A DNA stretch of 64,000 nt, from NCBI GenBank assembly GCA_050010035.1, contig JBEKLU010000005.1, forward strand, positions 1-64,000, written 5' to 3'. Below are positions 26,486 to 35,269 of this stretch, piece after piece. Numbering within the stretch: position 1 is the stretch's first letter; each line of letters opens with the position of its first letter. The notes beneath the pieces are model-generated. The model saw only the letters and a program-made list of their open reading frames with translations. It searched no databases and was not told where the DNA came from. Source of the stretch: Roseiarcus sp050010035. GTDB lineage: Bacteria; Pseudomonadota; Alphaproteobacteria; Rhizobiales; Beijerinckiaceae. The position numbers were made by a program, and so were the translations under genes.

Positions 26486-26926
26486 ATGAACGAAACTCAG
26501 GTGGCGTCGCTGGACCATACGATTCAGCAAACGAACGTCTGGCTGAAGAAGCTGGCGGACGATCATCATTTCAGCGATCGGCATCACGCTTATCTTGCGC
26601 TTCGCGCCGTGCTGCATGTCTTGCGCGACCGCCTCACGCCGGAACAGGCTTTGCACTTGGGGGCGCAACTGCCGACCCTCGTGCGAGGGATCTATTACGA
26701 GGGCTGGCGTCTTACCGGCAAACCGGCAAACGAACGACAGCCGGAGGAATTCGCCGCCCTGGTCGCGGCCCAACTGCCGCCGCAGTTTCCGCGCGACGGA
26801 TTGAGCGTGACAAAGGCTGTCTTCGACCTGCTGCGCAAGGAGCTCGATCCAGGCGAGACGGCGAAAGTCGTCGATACGCTGCCGCTTCCGCTGCGCGGCC
26901 TGTGGCCCGCCCCCGTCGGTCACTGA
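26486..26926 (+). CDS. DUF2267-domain protein
   Basis: 146 residues, nearly all one DUF2267 domain: FSDRHHAYLALRAVLHVLRDRLTPEQALHLGAQLP (pattern A---LRAVL--LRDRL---EA--L-AQLP) followed by RGIYYEGW. It is soluble and helical. The function is unknown; such genes often sit among stress genes in rhizobia. Starts at 26486, with an AGGATTTTAGCC sequence before the ATG, and is followed 33 bases later by the Mth938-type gene, probably in one transcript. Confidence 0.85.
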   Translation: MNETQVASLDHTIQQTNVWLKKLADDHHFSDRHHAYLALRAVLHVLRDRLTPEQALHLGAQLPTLVRGIYYEGWRLTGKPANERQPEEFAALVAAQLPPQFPRDGLSVTKAVFDLLRKELDPGETAKVVDTLPLPLRGLWPAPVGH

Positions 26927-26959
26927 TTCCCGCGTCCGACGGTCGCACGGGAGAACAAG

Positions 26960-27316
26960 ATGCCGATCGACGCGACTGAATTCGGCTCGATCACGGTCGA
27001 CGGAAAGACCTACGACCACGACGTGATCATTCGCCTCTCCGGCAAGGTCGAAAAGCGGCGAAAGCGGCTTTCGAAACAACAGTACGGGACCTCCCACGTC
27101 ATATCCAAAGAGGAAGCCAAGTTCGTCTTCGAGGACGGTTGCGATCTGTTGATCGTGGGAGCGGGCCAAGAGGGTAACGTGCGCCTCTCCCCCGAGGCCA
27201 GCGCATATTTCGACAAGAAACGCTGCCATGTGCTGCTGGAGCCGACGCCGGAGGCCATTCGAACGTTCAACCGATCGTCGGAGAGAAAAGTCGCGCTCAT
27301 GCACGTAACCTGCTGA
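26960..27316 (+). CDS. Mth938-like (DUF498) domain protein
   Basis: 118 residues matching the small Mth938/NDUFAF3-like alpha-beta domain: FGSITVDGKTYDHDVII, then EDGCDLLIVGAGQEGNVRLS and HVLLEPTPEAIRTFN. A GGGAGAACAAG ribosome site precedes the ATG. The eukaryotic homologue NDUFAF3 helps assemble respiratory complex I; the bacterial role is unknown. Follows the DUF2267 gene closely. Confidence 0.85.
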   Translation: MPIDATEFGSITVDGKTYDHDVIIRLSGKVEKRRKRLSKQQYGTSHVISKEEAKFVFEDGCDLLIVGAGQEGNVRLSPEASAYFDKKRCHVLLEPTPEAIRTFNRSSERKVALMHVTC

Positions 27317-27371
27317 GGCGCCGAGGCGTAGGCGAAAACGGCGGCGAGGACGCCGCCGCCGCCTGCCTGGG

Positions 27372-27938
27372 TCAGACTGGGTGATGCTTGCCGATCAGGC
27401 GGACCGTGCTCGCCTGCGGGCCCTTGTCGCCCGCCTCCTCGACGAAGCGCACCTCGGAGCCGATGGTCAAGCGGTCGAAGGCCCGGTCGAGAACCGCGTT
27501 GCGGTGAAAGTAGATTTCGCGGCCGTCCGGAGTTTCGATGAAGCCGCAATCTTGCCCGGCGAGGAACTTCGTCACCCGGCCATGATCCGGCGCCGCGTGT
27601 CCCTTGACCTGGCCGCGCATGTCGCGCGTCGCGTCTTCGATCTGCCGCACCGCCGCGTCGAAAGCCTCCCGGATCGCCACCAGAGGATGCTCGCGCTCGG
27701 CCGCTTCGCCGTGCGCCCGGCCGACGATCACGTCCTTGTGCTCGGGCATGGCGATACGAAGATCGATCTCATAGAGTCCGCCGAGCCGATGTCGGGTCTG
27801 CGGCCCCGTGACCACCACGCGACAGCTCGTGATCCGGTCGCTGAACTTTTCCAGGCGCTGCGCCTGCTTGGCGATCGCGGCGCGAATCTCCTCCGAGGGC
27901 TCGCAGTGCTGAAACGCGATTTCGATTGGCTCTTGCAT
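27372..27938 (-). CDS. HPF/RaiA ribosome-hibernation domain fused to a cold-shock domain
   Basis: 188 residues. Residues 1-110 are an HPF/RaiA (S30AE) ribosome-associated domain (IEIAFQHCEPSEEIRAAIAKQAQRLEKF, SCRVVVTGPQ, AIREAFDAAVRQIED). Residues 118-185 are a cold-shock-like beta barrel (HGRVTKFLAGQDCGFIETPDGREIYFHRNAVL), keeping the aromatic RNA-binding residues. The protein probably binds stalled or idle ribosomes under stress and contacts RNA. GGAAAGG precedes the ATG. Convergent with the Mth938-type gene. Confidence 0.88.
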   Translation of the reverse strand: MQEPIEIAFQHCEPSEEIRAAIAKQAQRLEKFSDRITSCRVVVTGPQTRHRLGGLYEIDLRIAMPEHKDVIVGRAHGEAAEREHPLVAIREAFDAAVRQIEDATRDMRGQVKGHAAPDHGRVTKFLAGQDCGFIETPDGREIYFHRNAVLDRAFDRLTIGSEVRFVEEAGDKGPQASTVRLIGKHHPV

Positions 27939-28037
27939 AGGGCGGCCCTTTCCTTATTCGAACCGCTTCGACGCCCCACACGATATTCGCTGTCGCCCGT
28001 GCGACGTTGATGGAAATCAATAGGGCGCGCCGACCCT

Positions 28038-30290
28038 CTATTCCGGCGAATCCTGGGACGCGTCCGCCGGGTCCGCCGTCTTCGCGCCGCCCTGGCCCGG
28101 CCGCACCACGCGATCGGGCGGCGCGCGCTTGGGCGCGGGCGACCACGGGCGGTCCATGAGGGCGGAGCGGTCGGCGCTGACGAGGAAGCGCGCGCCGTCC
28201 CAGACGAGCCCGACGGCGCCGGTCAGCGCGAGACGCCGTTCGTCGAAGACCTCCGCCTGACAGTCGGGCGGCGCGGTTAGCGCGCTGACGAGGACGGCGG
28301 CGCGCGCGCAATCCTCCTCGAACGCGGCGCGATCGGTCGCCACGCTCAGCGACTGGCCTTCGGGCAGCGCGGCGATGCAGCCGACCCGGTCGCAGGGCGC
28401 GTCGGGATCGCGCGCGGCGGCCGGATCGCGATCGTCGCCGTCGGCGGTCAGCCATTGCTCGGCGTCGAAGGCGTTGAAGCGCTTGCCGACGACCTGGAGC
28501 CGGCCGTCGGCGTCGCGCACCGCGGCGAGATCCCCCGAGGGCGCGATAATCGCGTCGTAGCGCGGACCGCTCATGGCGCCGACGAGGCCGAGCGCGAGAA
28601 AGGGAATGGCGGTGGCGCGAAACAGCCAGGAGCGCCACAAAATCGCGCTCAACACCGCAAGGCTCAGGCAAGGCAGCGCGAACGGCGCGAAGGCGCGCAG
28701 ATGCAGCGTCGAGCCGGGAGCGACGGCGATGAAGCGCGCGACCCAGAGAATAAACTTGATGCCGGCGCCGACGTAGAGCCAGACCGGCGCGTCGAGGCCG
28801 AGGGGGTAGAGCGCCGTCCCGAGCAACGCGCCGGGCACGGCGAAGAATTCGATGACCGTCAGCGTCAGCGGGTTGCCGATCAGCACGTAGGGGCTGAGGT
28901 CGTGGAAATGATAGGCCATGAAGGAGGCGGTGGCGCTGGTCGCGCACAGCGTCGCCAGCATCAGCCCGAGCGGCTTGTCGACGAAATGGCTGAGGAACGC
29001 GCCGCGCCGCGGCGGGCGAATCCGCGTGGGTAAGAAGGGATCGGCGCCCTGGTCGACGCGCGCGAACCGCGCCTCCATCACCGCGACCAGCGCGCCGACC
29101 GCGGCGAAGGAGAGCTGGAAGCTGACGCCGAGGATCGCCTCCGGCTCCAGCGCTACGATCGCCAGCACCGCGAGCGCGAGATTGCGCATGGTCAGCGCGC
29201 GCCGGTCGAGGATGACGGCGCCGAGCACGATCAGCGTCATGATGAGGGCGCGCTCGGTGCCGACGCGCGAGCCGGTGACGACGTCGTAGCCGAGAGAGCC
29301 GAGCATGGCGACGCCGGCCGCCCATTTCTTGATGGGGTAGCTCAAGGCCAGCGTCGGCGAAAGCGCCAGAAGCCGCCGCGCGACGAAGAAGAAGATGCCG
29401 GCGACCAGCGTCATCTGCACGCCGGAGATGGTGATGATGTGGAAGATGCCGGCCTCGCGGATCAGGTCCTTGGCGTCGTTGGAGAGGAAATCGCGCTTGC
29501 CCGTGACCATCGCCGCGGCGATGGCGCCCTCGTCGCCGCCGATGATCGCATCGACGCGCAGGGCGAGGCGGTTGCGCGCCTGATCGATCGTCGCGAAAAA
29601 GCGCTGGCGCCACGAGGCCTCGCGCGGCGGCGGCAGAATCTTGATCGCCCCGAGCGTCGATCCGACCGCGCCGACGCCGGAAAAATAGGCGTCGCGCGAG
29701 AAATCGTAGCCGCCGGGCAGCACCGCGCGCGAGGGCGGCAACAGCCGCGCCTGAAGCGCGACGTAGTCGCCGGCGGAGACGCCCGGCGCCTTGCGCGTCG
29801 TCACGCGCACGCGGCGCGGCGCGAGGCTCTTGGGCATGTCGCCGGCGTCGACGACGCTCAGGACGAGCCGCGCGCCGACGGGGCGGATGTCGACTTCCTC
29901 GACGAAGCCCTGCAATTTGACGATGCGAATGTGATCGAGCACCGGCGTCTCGACGCGCGCGGTGCGCAGGCCCATCGAGAGGAAGCCGGCGAAAAGCGCC
30001 GCCAGGGCGACCCAGACGCCGAGCGCGACGGGCCGCGCGCGTGAGAGGAAGGCGAGCGCGGCGAAGACGGCGGTCAACAGCGCCGGCAGCCACAGCACGG
30101 GCTCGCGATCGGCCGCCAGATTGAGCGCGACGCCGCCCATCGCCGCGACGGGAACCCACAGGAAGAAGCGCCGCTCGTCGACTTCCTTCGCCAGCGCCCC
30201 GGCGAACAGCGCGCGCCAATCCGGCGCCAACGCCGCCGCGCGCGCGCGGCCGGCGACGGCGAGAACGCCGGAGCGCGCGGGGGTCGTCAT
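28038..30290 (-). CDS. comEC: ComEC/Rec2-family DNA uptake channel protein
   Basis: About 750 residues from the ATG at 30290; the frame is open to 30353. An N-terminal membrane pair leads to the DUF4131 soluble domain (ARLVLSVVDAGDMPKSLAPRR). The competence domain follows with about ten membrane helices, including REAGIFHIITISGVQMTLVAG, the family signature. The C-terminal 170 residues lie where other ComEC proteins have a metallo-beta-lactamase-like domain, but lack its HxHxDH motif, as in many alphaproteobacteria. It forms the inner-membrane channel for single-stranded DNA in natural transformation. In relatives comEC is often divergent from gltX; here 12 kb separates them. Confidence 0.9.
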   Translation of the reverse strand: MTTPARSGVLAVAGRARAAALAPDWRALFAGALAKEVDERRFFLWVPVAAMGGVALNLAADREPVLWLPALLTAVFAALAFLSRARPVALGVWVALAALFAGFLSMGLRTARVETPVLDHIRIVKLQGFVEEVDIRPVGARLVLSVVDAGDMPKSLAPRRVRVTTRKAPGVSAGDYVALQARLLPPSRAVLPGGYDFSRDAYFSGVGAVGSTLGAIKILPPPREASWRQRFFATIDQARNRLALRVDAIIGGDEGAIAAAMVTGKRDFLSNDAKDLIREAGIFHIITISGVQMTLVAGIFFFVARRLLALSPTLALSYPIKKWAAGVAMLGSLGYDVVTGSRVGTERALIMTLIVLGAVILDRRALTMRNLALAVLAIVALEPEAILGVSFQLSFAAVGALVAVMEARFARVDQGADPFLPTRIRPPRRGAFLSHFVDKPLGLMLATLCATSATASFMAYHFHDLSPYVLIGNPLTLTVIEFFAVPGALLGTALYPLGLDAPVWLYVGAGIKFILWVARFIAVAPGSTLHLRAFAPFALPCLSLAVLSAILWRSWLFRATAIPFLALGLVGAMSGPRYDAIIAPSGDLAAVRDADGRLQVVGKRFNAFDAEQWLTADGDDRDPAAARDPDAPCDRVGCIAALPEGQSLSVATDRAAFEEDCARAAVLVSALTAPPDCQAEVFDERRLALTGAVGLVWDGARFLVSADRSALMDRPWSPAPKRAPPDRVVRPGQGGAKTADPADASQDSPE

Positions 30291-30503
30291 GGACGGCCAT
30301 GTAAACACGTTCCGACGATGGGCGAAAGCGGGCCGTTCGGCGTCCGATCGCACGACGCCGTCGCTGCGCCGCGCCGCCGGCGCGCGGGCGCGATCTACGC
30401 AATTCGTATGGGGTGGCGCAGTTTTGCCGAAATGCGGCGCCGCCTCGACGCGACGCCCCGCCCGGAGGGTCCGGCCTCGAGTCCTTCGCAGTCATGAAAA
30501 ATC

Positions 30504-30520
30504 AACCGATACAATCGGTT
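30504..30520. promoter_or_regulatory. Perfect 17-base palindrome upstream of the redox cluster
   Basis: AACCGAT, 3-base centre aca, ATCGGTT. The arms are a perfect 7-base inverted repeat. It lies in the 370-base region between divergent comEC (30,290) and the first gene of the Nfn/Kor cluster (30,660). A dimeric regulator site is likely; the regulator is unknown. Apart from this palindrome I see nothing else in 30,291-30,659. Confidence 0.55.
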
Positions 30521-30659
30521 AAGCGCAGCGCGCGGTCCGGGCGGAGGACCGCGGGCGGGAGCGCCGAGAATTTGCGCTGCATCAAATCCGAAATCGTCCG
30601 AGGGGGTAGTTGTCCTCGCAATTGACGGAAACCGTCGCTTCCGAAGGGGCGCAAGATCA

Positions 30660-31691
30660 ATGGTCGAAACGAATCAAGGGACGGGTTTCCGAATTCTGGC
30701 GCGCGAAGACTACTCCGACGTCACCTACTCGTTGGTCATACGGCATCCGATGATGGCGAAGGCCGCCAAGCCCGGCCAGTTCGTCATCGTCATGTCGCAC
30801 GAGTCCGGCGAGCGCATCCCGCTGACCATCGCGGATTTCGACCGCGAAAAAGGCACCGTCACGCTGGTGGTGCAGGCGGTGGGAAAGACGACCAAGGAAA
30901 TGCAGCAGACCTGCAAGGCCGGAACGACGCTCTACGCGCTGGTCGGCCCCATGGGCGTGCCGAGTTCGCTGGGGCACGCGCGCAAGGTCGTCTGCGTCGG
31001 CGGCGGGCTGGGCGTCGCCCCGGTCTTTCCGCAGGCCCGCGGCTTCAAGGAGCAGGGCGCGTATGTGATCGGCATCCTCGGGTTTCGCACCGAAAAGTTG
31101 ATTTTCTGGCGCGACAAGTTCGCCGCCTGCTGCGACGAATTGATCATGTGCACGGACGACGGCTCCGCCGGAATCAAGGGCTTCGTCAGCAACGGCATCG
31201 AGCTGGCGATCAGCAAACACCCCGACATCGACGAAGTGGTGGCGATCGGCCCTCCCATGATGATGAAGGCTTGCGTCGAGACGACGCGGCCGCACAAGAT
31301 CAAGACGACCGTGAGCCTCAATCCGATCATGGTCGACGGAACCGGGATGTGCGGCGGCTGCCGCGTGAAGCTCGGCGACGAAGTCAAGTTCGCCTGCGTC
31401 GACGGCCCCGACTTCGACGGCCACAAGGTCGACTTCGGCGATCTCATGACGCGCCTGCGGCGCTACGCCGACAAGGAAAAAACCGCCGTGCAGCGGTGGT
31501 CCGAGACTTGCCGCATGAGGGATCAGGCCGCCTTCGGCGCCCGCGACCCGGCGCCGCCGGCCGCGTCGAGCGAAACGCCGGAGCTCGACCTCGCGCGGGC
31601 GAAAATGCGGGCGCGGCGGCAGGCGCCGCCCGGCGCGACGGGCCAATTGCCCGAGCTTCCCGATCCCATCGACGACGTGCTGGGCGGCTAG
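30660..31691 (+). CDS. NfnA/SudB-like ferredoxin-NAD(P)+ reductase, FAD and [2Fe-2S] subunit
   Basis: 343 residues. The first 270 match the small subunit of NAD-dependent ferredoxin:NADP oxidoreductase and sulfide dehydrogenase: FAD-binding barrel (IPLTIADFD), nucleotide-binding domain (VVCVGGGLGVAPVFPQARGF), VVAIGPPMMMKACV, and a C-terminal cysteine cluster MCGGCRVK...FACVDGP for a [2Fe-2S] centre. A 60-residue Pro/Ala-rich tail follows. With the next gene it should form an NfnAB-type complex moving electrons between NAD(P)H and ferredoxin. It starts a five-gene plus-strand cluster. Confidence 0.85.
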   Translation: MVETNQGTGFRILAREDYSDVTYSLVIRHPMMAKAAKPGQFVIVMSHESGERIPLTIADFDREKGTVTLVVQAVGKTTKEMQQTCKAGTTLYALVGPMGVPSSLGHARKVVCVGGGLGVAPVFPQARGFKEQGAYVIGILGFRTEKLIFWRDKFAACCDELIMCTDDGSAGIKGFVSNGIELAISKHPDIDEVVAIGPPMMMKACVETTRPHKIKTTVSLNPIMVDGTGMCGGCRVKLGDEVKFACVDGPDFDGHKVDFGDLMTRLRRYADKEKTAVQRWSETCRMRDQAAFGARDPAPPAASSETPELDLARAKMRARRQAPPGATGQLPELPDPIDDVLGG

Positions 31692-31779
31692 CGCGCATCG
31701 AGGCGAGTGTTGCAGTTGCGAGATTCCAGCAAGTCTGCCGCTGTCGCAGACGGTCGAATAGACGGATGAGGCGCCCGGC

Positions 31780-33285
31780 ATGGCTAAGAAGAGGACGATA
31801 CGCACGATTCCCCAACAGCGCACGCCCATGCCCGAGCAACCGGCGCACGAGCGGGTGAAGAATTTCGCCGAAGTGGCGTGCGGTTTCGGCGCCGAGGAGG
31901 CGCTGCGCGAGTCGCAACGCTGTCTGCTGTGCCCGGAGCAGCCGTGCATCGAAGGCTGCCCGGTCGGCGTCGACATCCCCGGATTCATCCGCAAGATCGG
32001 CGAGAAGGATTTTCGCGGCGCCTACGACGCCCTGACCGGGACCAACCTCCTGCCCGCCATCTGCGGCCGGGTGTGCCCGCAGGAAAACCAGTGCGAAGGG
32101 GTTTGCACGGTCGGCGATTCGCTCGAGCCGGTGGCGATCGGGCGCCTCGAACGCTTTGTCGGCGACACCGCCATCGCGGAGGGCTGGGTCAACGTCCCCT
32201 ATATCGAGCCCAATCGATTCAAGGTCGGCATCGTCGGCTCCGGCCCCGCAGGCGTCGCCTGCGCCGCCGACATGGCCAAGGCCGGATGCGAGGTCGTGGT
32301 CTACGAGGCGTTCCACCGGCCGGGCGGCGTCCTGTGCTACGGCATCCCCGATTTCCGTCTGCCCAACGTGGTGATCGACGCCGAGATCGACAAGCTGCGC
32401 AAACTCGGCGTCAAGTTCGAGTGCAACACGCTGGTCGGGCGCCTGTTCACCATCGAGCAGATGGTCGAAGAGATGGGCTTCGACGCGGTCTTCGTCGGCA
32501 CCGGCGCCGGCTATCCGACGTTGCCGGGAATTCCCGGCGATTCGCTCAACGGGGTTCTGTCGGCCAACGAGTTGCTGACGCGCTGCAACCTGATGCGCGC
32601 CAAGGAATTCCCGAACTTCGACACGCCGATGCCGATCGAGAAGCGCGTCGCGGTGATCGGCGCCGGCAACACCGCGATGGACGCGATGCGGGTCTGCCTC
32701 AGGCTGGGCGCGGAGAAGGTCTACTGCATCTACCGCCGGTCGCGCACGGAATGCCCGGCGCGAGCCGAGGAAGTCCATCACGCCGAGGAGGAAGGCGTCG
32801 AGTTTCATTGGCTCACCAACCCGGTCGAGATTCTCGACGACGGCGCCGGCGGGGTCCGCGGCATGCGGTGCATCCGCATGGAGCTCGGCGAGCCCGACGA
32901 GTCGGGCCGACGGCGCCCCGTCCCCGTGCCGGGCAGCGAGCTGGACATCGAGATTGATCTGGTGGTTTTCGCGATCGGCACCAACGCCAACCCGATCATC
33001 GGCCAGACGTCGAAGCTCAAGCTCAACAAGCGCGGCTACATCGAGACCGACCAGAATCTCGCGACTTCGATGGCCGGCGTCTACGCCGGCGGCGATATCG
33101 TCACGGGCGCCGCGACCGTCATCGAGGCCATGGGCGCCGGCCGCCGAGCGGCGCGCAGCATGAAGGACTATCTGAGGATCCGTGGCCGCGACGTCGGGCT
33201 TTCCGGCGAAGCGCCGCCCTCCGCCGCGAGACTCTTCGGGATCGATCTGAGGGAGCGGAACTTTGCGCGCATCCGCGTCGCCTAG
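31780..33285 (+). CDS. NfnB/GltD-like NADPH-binding iron-sulfur flavoprotein
   Basis: 501 residues, the length of the NfnB / single-subunit 'glutamate synthase' (gltA-type) family. The N-terminal DPYD-like domain carries two cysteine clusters (CLLCPEQPCIEGCP near residue 48, CGRVCPQENQCEGVC near 95) for [4Fe-4S] centres. Then comes an FAD Rossmann motif (VGIVGSGPAGVACA), an NADPH motif (RVAVIGAGNTAMDA), and the terminal GGDIVTGAATVIEAMGAGR FAD segment. No glutaminase or FMN-synthase domain is present, so glutamate synthesis by itself is unlikely; partner of the preceding reductase subunit. Confidence 0.88.
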   Translation: MAKKRTIRTIPQQRTPMPEQPAHERVKNFAEVACGFGAEEALRESQRCLLCPEQPCIEGCPVGVDIPGFIRKIGEKDFRGAYDALTGTNLLPAICGRVCPQENQCEGVCTVGDSLEPVAIGRLERFVGDTAIAEGWVNVPYIEPNRFKVGIVGSGPAGVACAADMAKAGCEVVVYEAFHRPGGVLCYGIPDFRLPNVVIDAEIDKLRKLGVKFECNTLVGRLFTIEQMVEEMGFDAVFVGTGAGYPTLPGIPGDSLNGVLSANELLTRCNLMRAKEFPNFDTPMPIEKRVAVIGAGNTAMDAMRVCLRLGAEKVYCIYRRSRTECPARAEEVHHAEEEGVEFHWLTNPVEILDDGAGGVRGMRCIRMELGEPDESGRRRPVPVPGSELDIEIDLVVFAIGTNANPIIGQTSKLKLNKRGYIETDQNLATSMAGVYAGGDIVTGAATVIEAMGAGRRAARSMKDYLRIRGRDVGLSGEAPPSAARLFGIDLRERNFARIRVA

Positions 33286-33343
33286 GCCTTGAGGGCCGCG
33301 GCGCCCCGCGACGGCATTCCAGCAACACGAGACGGACCAGCCC

Positions 33344-35257
33344 ATGAACGCGAACGCAATGTTGAGAGCCGCGGTCGAGACCCCTGTCAAGGTCGGCGCG
33401 GCTTCCGGCGAGAAGCCGGTCGTCACCCTGACGCAGCACGTCGTCGAGATCGTCAGCGATTCGGGCGAAGGCGCCCAGAGATGCGGCCAGTCCTTCGGGG
33501 CGATCGCCGCCAGGATGGGCAACGGGGTGTGGACCGAGGAGATCATCCCGGCCGAGATCCGCCCGCCGGCGCGTAGCGTGGCGGGCGGCAGCGGCAACCG
33601 CATCCGCCTGGGATCGCGCCGCGTCACCAACGGCGGCGACGGCACCGACCTCGTCGTCGCCTTCAACGAACAGGTGCTGCTCGGGCGCGTGCGGGACGGC
33701 GAACTCAGGTCCGATTGCATCATCCTGCTGGAGAACATGTGGCGGGAGGATCGCGATCCCCAGATCGCGGCGGCCTACGCCGAGACCCACGACCGGCTGG
33801 TGACGGCCGGCTACCGGGTCTACGAAATTCCGATGGAGCGCGAGTGCCTGAAGGTCGTCGCCGACGCGCGGCGCGGCAAGAACATGTTCGCGCTCGGCAT
33901 GCTGTGTCGGCTCTATAGCCTCGATCTGCAGCTCGGCCGCGACCAGATCGCGCTCGCTTTCGGCAAGAAGGACGCGAAGGTCGTCAAGTCGAACGTCAGC
34001 CTGCTCGAGGCCGGCTACGCCTGGGCCGGCGAGAACCTCGACTTCGGATTCCGCATCCCCGCCGAGCGCGCCACCGAAGCTCAAATCGTCGTCAACGGCA
34101 ACACCGCGCTGGCGCTCGGCGTCCTGGCCTCGGGGATGGACATCTGCGCGATGTATCCGATCACGCCGGCCACCTCGGTGTCGCATTATCTCAGCGAGGT
34201 GTTCGACAAGGTGGGCGGCATCGTCCATCAGGCGGAGGACGAGATCGCCGCCTGCGCGTTCGCGATCGGGGCCTCGTACGCCGGCAAATGCACGGTCACC
34301 GTCACCTCCGGACCCGGCTATTCGCTCAAGCAGGAGGCGATCGGGCTGGCGGTCATGGGCGAGATCCCGTTGGTCGTCATCAACGTGCAGCGAGGCGGGC
34401 CGAGCACCGGCCAGCCGACCAAGGCCGAGCAGGGCGACCTGCTCACCGCGATGTTCGGCAGCCACGGCGACGCGCCCAAGGTGGTCATGGCGCCGAGCAC
34501 GATCGAAGACTGCTTCTATTCGGTCATCACCGCGCGCAAGATCGCCGAGACGTTCAACATGGTGGTGGTGATCCTCTCCGACGCCAGCCTCGCCAGCTCG
34601 CAGCAGCCGTTCCCGCGGCCGCAATTCAGCGAAGCCTGGGTGGCGCCGCCGATCGACCAGAGCCAAGTGCCGGAAGGACTGAAACCTTACGACTGGAACC
34701 CCGAGACCGGTCTTGCCCGCCGCTTCATTCCGGGCCAGCCGGGCGGCATGCACACCCTGACCGGACTCGCGCACGACGTCGCGAGCCACGTCGCCTACGA
34801 GCCCTCGATCAACCACCAGAGCCTGCGGGCCCGCAGCCTGAAGCTCGCCGCGCTGCAGAAGTCGCTCAAGGCGCCGCAGGTGTTCGGCCAGGAGAGCGGC
34901 GACTTGCTGGTGATCGGCTGGGGCAGCACCAGGGGCGCGATCGAGGAGGCGGTGGACGACCTGGCGGCGGAAGGCCACAAGGTCTCGTCGCTGCATCTGA
35001 CCTTCCTTCAGCCGATGGCGCCGGGGATCAAGGAGATCATGCAGCGGTTCGGCAAGGTCATGACGATCGAGACGAACTGGTCCGACAGCCCGACCGACAA
35101 GATCATCGACGAGACGAACCGCCGCTACTCGGCCGTCGCGATGCTGCTGCGCTCGCGCTATCTCGTCGACGTCGACTGCTGGAGCGAAGTGCGCGGCCAG
35201 CCGATCAAGCCCGGCGCGATCCGCCGGGTGCTGTTGGACAAGCTGCAAAAGGATTGA
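33344..35257 (+). CDS. korA: 2-oxoacid:ferredoxin oxidoreductase, fused gamma-alpha subunit
   Basis: 637 residues. Residues about 25-215 are the gamma (POR-type) domain, then the alpha pyrimidine-binding region with CAMYPITPATSVSHYL and IVHQAEDEIAACAFAIGASYAGK at about 270-325, the conserved elements that place thiamine diphosphate and 2-oxoacid. The C-terminal domain (LLVIGWGSTRGAIEEAV) is the subunit contact region. With KorB it oxidatively decarboxylates a 2-oxoacid, most likely 2-oxoglutarate, to the acyl-CoA while reducing ferredoxin. The substrate is inferred from the fused gamma-alpha layout. Start at 33344 or three codons earlier-type alternatives are minor. Confidence 0.9.
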   Translation: MNANAMLRAAVETPVKVGAASGEKPVVTLTQHVVEIVSDSGEGAQRCGQSFGAIAARMGNGVWTEEIIPAEIRPPARSVAGGSGNRIRLGSRRVTNGGDGTDLVVAFNEQVLLGRVRDGELRSDCIILLENMWREDRDPQIAAAYAETHDRLVTAGYRVYEIPMERECLKVVADARRGKNMFALGMLCRLYSLDLQLGRDQIALAFGKKDAKVVKSNVSLLEAGYAWAGENLDFGFRIPAERATEAQIVVNGNTALALGVLASGMDICAMYPITPATSVSHYLSEVFDKVGGIVHQAEDEIAACAFAIGASYAGKCTVTVTSGPGYSLKQEAIGLAVMGEIPLVVINVQRGGPSTGQPTKAEQGDLLTAMFGSHGDAPKVVMAPSTIEDCFYSVITARKIAETFNMVVVILSDASLASSQQPFPRPQFSEAWVAPPIDQSQVPEGLKPYDWNPETGLARRFIPGQPGGMHTLTGLAHDVASHVAYEPSINHQSLRARSLKLAALQKSLKAPQVFGQESGDLLVIGWGSTRGAIEEAVDDLAAEGHKVSSLHLTFLQPMAPGIKEIMQRFGKVMTIETNWSDSPTDKIIDETNRRYSAVAMLLRSRYLVDVDCWSEVRGQPIKPGAIRRVLLDKLQKD

Positions 35258-35269
35258 GAGGGCACGAAC

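Noticed and set aside
31780..33285. Glutamate synthase small subunit (GltD) working with GltB
   Set aside because: No GltB gene is present, and the partner upstream is an NfnA/SudB-like subunit, so the NfnB-type role fits better.
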